NCBI GenBank assembly: GCA_017501025.1
Contig: JAFVXS010000249.1
Location: 1-7,015, forward strand
DNA from: Alistipes sp.
GTDB taxonomy: Bacteria; Bacteroidota; Bacteroidia; Bacteroidales; Rikenellaceae
Length of the DNA stretch: 7,015 nucleotides
Direction: 5' to 3'
Each line of letters opens with the position of its first letter. The stretch's first letter is position 1. This document shows positions 6,513 through 7,015 of the stretch, piece by piece. The notes below the pieces were generated by a model, which saw only the letters and a program-made list of their open reading frames with translations, was not told the origin of the DNA and ran no database searches. A program made the translations under genes and the position numbers.

Positions 6513-7015
6513 ATGGACTACATCATTGCCCAATACAGAATCCGCACCATCGGAGCCCACAACGACCTTTCGGAGTGCCGACTACGAGGATTTAAGCCAT
6601 TTATTGTCGAGGAGGATTTGAGTCAGGAGCCAACTATGGAGCTACATACCGACACCCCTCTGTCACTTGCCGATTTTGGCGAGACAACTATGTTGCAAGA
6701 GTTTACCTTCGAGGCTTCATATTCGCAGTGTCGTTTTGCCCGTTATGCAAACGGATACGTATTTTCGATGTCGAAAGATGACTATGATATGATTTTCGCA
6801 AGCGAGTTTGGCTCGAATATCATAAAATCGAACTACGCTCTGCTACCCGAAATCGACCCTTCGTTGTTGCGTTTTGGTCTGTGGATGTCATTCGGAATCC
6901 TCACTGCCCCACTCGGAGCGATAGCCATTCACTCGTCGGTAATCGTTAAGGATGATATGGCGATACTCTGTTTGGGCGAGTCGGGAACAGGTAAGAGTAC
7001 CCACACCCGCCTTTG
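6513..7015 (+). CDS. HPr-kinase-like / PEPCK-like P-loop protein, N-terminal part (runs off window)
   Basis: An open frame of 167 codons starts at ATG 6513, 10 bp after the exporter stop, and continues past the window end. Residues 1-130 form a mixed alpha/beta region without a motif I can name. From 134 the sequence reads LGAIAIHSSVIV, then LCLGESGTGKST (152-163, a Walker A loop with K161), then HTRL. The pattern 'hHaSavv...a.lflGeSGtGKSTht' is characteristic of HprK-related kinases of Bacteroidales and of the HprK-like proteins in peptide-modification clusters. Catalytic residues downstream of Walker A are outside the window, so activity cannot be judged. True HprK phosphorylates HPr in sugar regulation, but pairing with an exporter suggests a different substrate. 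The tight spacing implies one operon with the exporter. An A/T-rich leader and no Shine-Dalgarno sequence fit the phylum. Confidence 0.82.
   Translation, partial: MDYIIAQYRIRTIGAHNDLSECRLRGFKPFIVEEDLSQEPTMELHTDTPLSLADFGETTMLQEFTFEASYSQCRFARYANGYVFSMSKDDYDMIFASEFGSNIIKSNYALLPEIDPSLLRFGLWMSFGILTAPLGAIAIHSSVIVKDDMAILCLGESGTGKSTHTRL

Noticed and set aside
6513..7015. Calling the last gene hprK (true HPr kinase/phosphorylase)
   Set aside because: The N-terminal 130 residues do not show the HprK N-terminal domain pattern I would expect, the residues after Walker A are outside the window, and the exporter context argues for a paralogous family. No gene symbol is given.

Overview
The window looks like chromosomal DNA from a member of the Bacteroidota, probably Bacteroidales. 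An Alistipes-like origin is a guess. The reasons are the DsbD-type thiol reductase with the 'GHGCVNCR' thioredoxin motif, the roughly 1,050-residue RecB/AddA-like helicase-nuclease, the HPr-kinase-like ATPase with 'GESGTGKSTHTRL', the YtxH/small-membrane-protein pair, and starts that mostly lack Shine-Dalgarno sequences. Base composition and codon style look even throughout. I see no insertion sequence, tRNA, rRNA or CRISPR array.

Layout: (1) 1-833, plus strand, the 3' end of a DsbD-like transmembrane thiol:disulfide reductase gene whose 5' end lies outside the window. (2) 857-895, a strong hairpin placed between convergent genes that can serve as a terminator for both strands. (3) 924-1436, minus strand, two small genes read from right to left: a YtxH-like protein, then a two-helix membrane protein (possibly holin-like/DUF1469-like). 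(4) 1437-1595, a divergent intergenic region with weak promoter candidates for both directions and a perfect 10-bp inverted repeat. (5) 1596-4760, plus strand, a complete UvrD-family helicase with a C-terminal RecB-type nuclease domain. (6) 4761-4807, a short junction with a second inverted repeat over the helicase stop codon and an 11-codon micro-ORF in frame with the next gene. (7) 4808-6502, an ABC exporter with membrane and ATPase domains fused. (8) 6513 to the window end, the 5' part of an HPr-kinase-like/PEPCK-like P-loop protein, cut just after its Walker A motif.

How the genes relate: the DsbD gene is separate from its neighbours and acts in periplasmic thiol reduction. The small minus-strand pair looks like an envelope or stress module. 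The helicase-nuclease, ABC exporter and kinase-like gene run in the same direction with gaps of 47 and 10 bp and no convincing terminator between them, so they may be co-transcribed. The exporter/kinase pair is the most suggestive part. HprK-like kinases beside ABC exporters are known from lasso peptide and related peptide-modification loci, so the window may end at the start of such a locus. No precursor peptide or maturation enzyme is visible here, so that remains inference.
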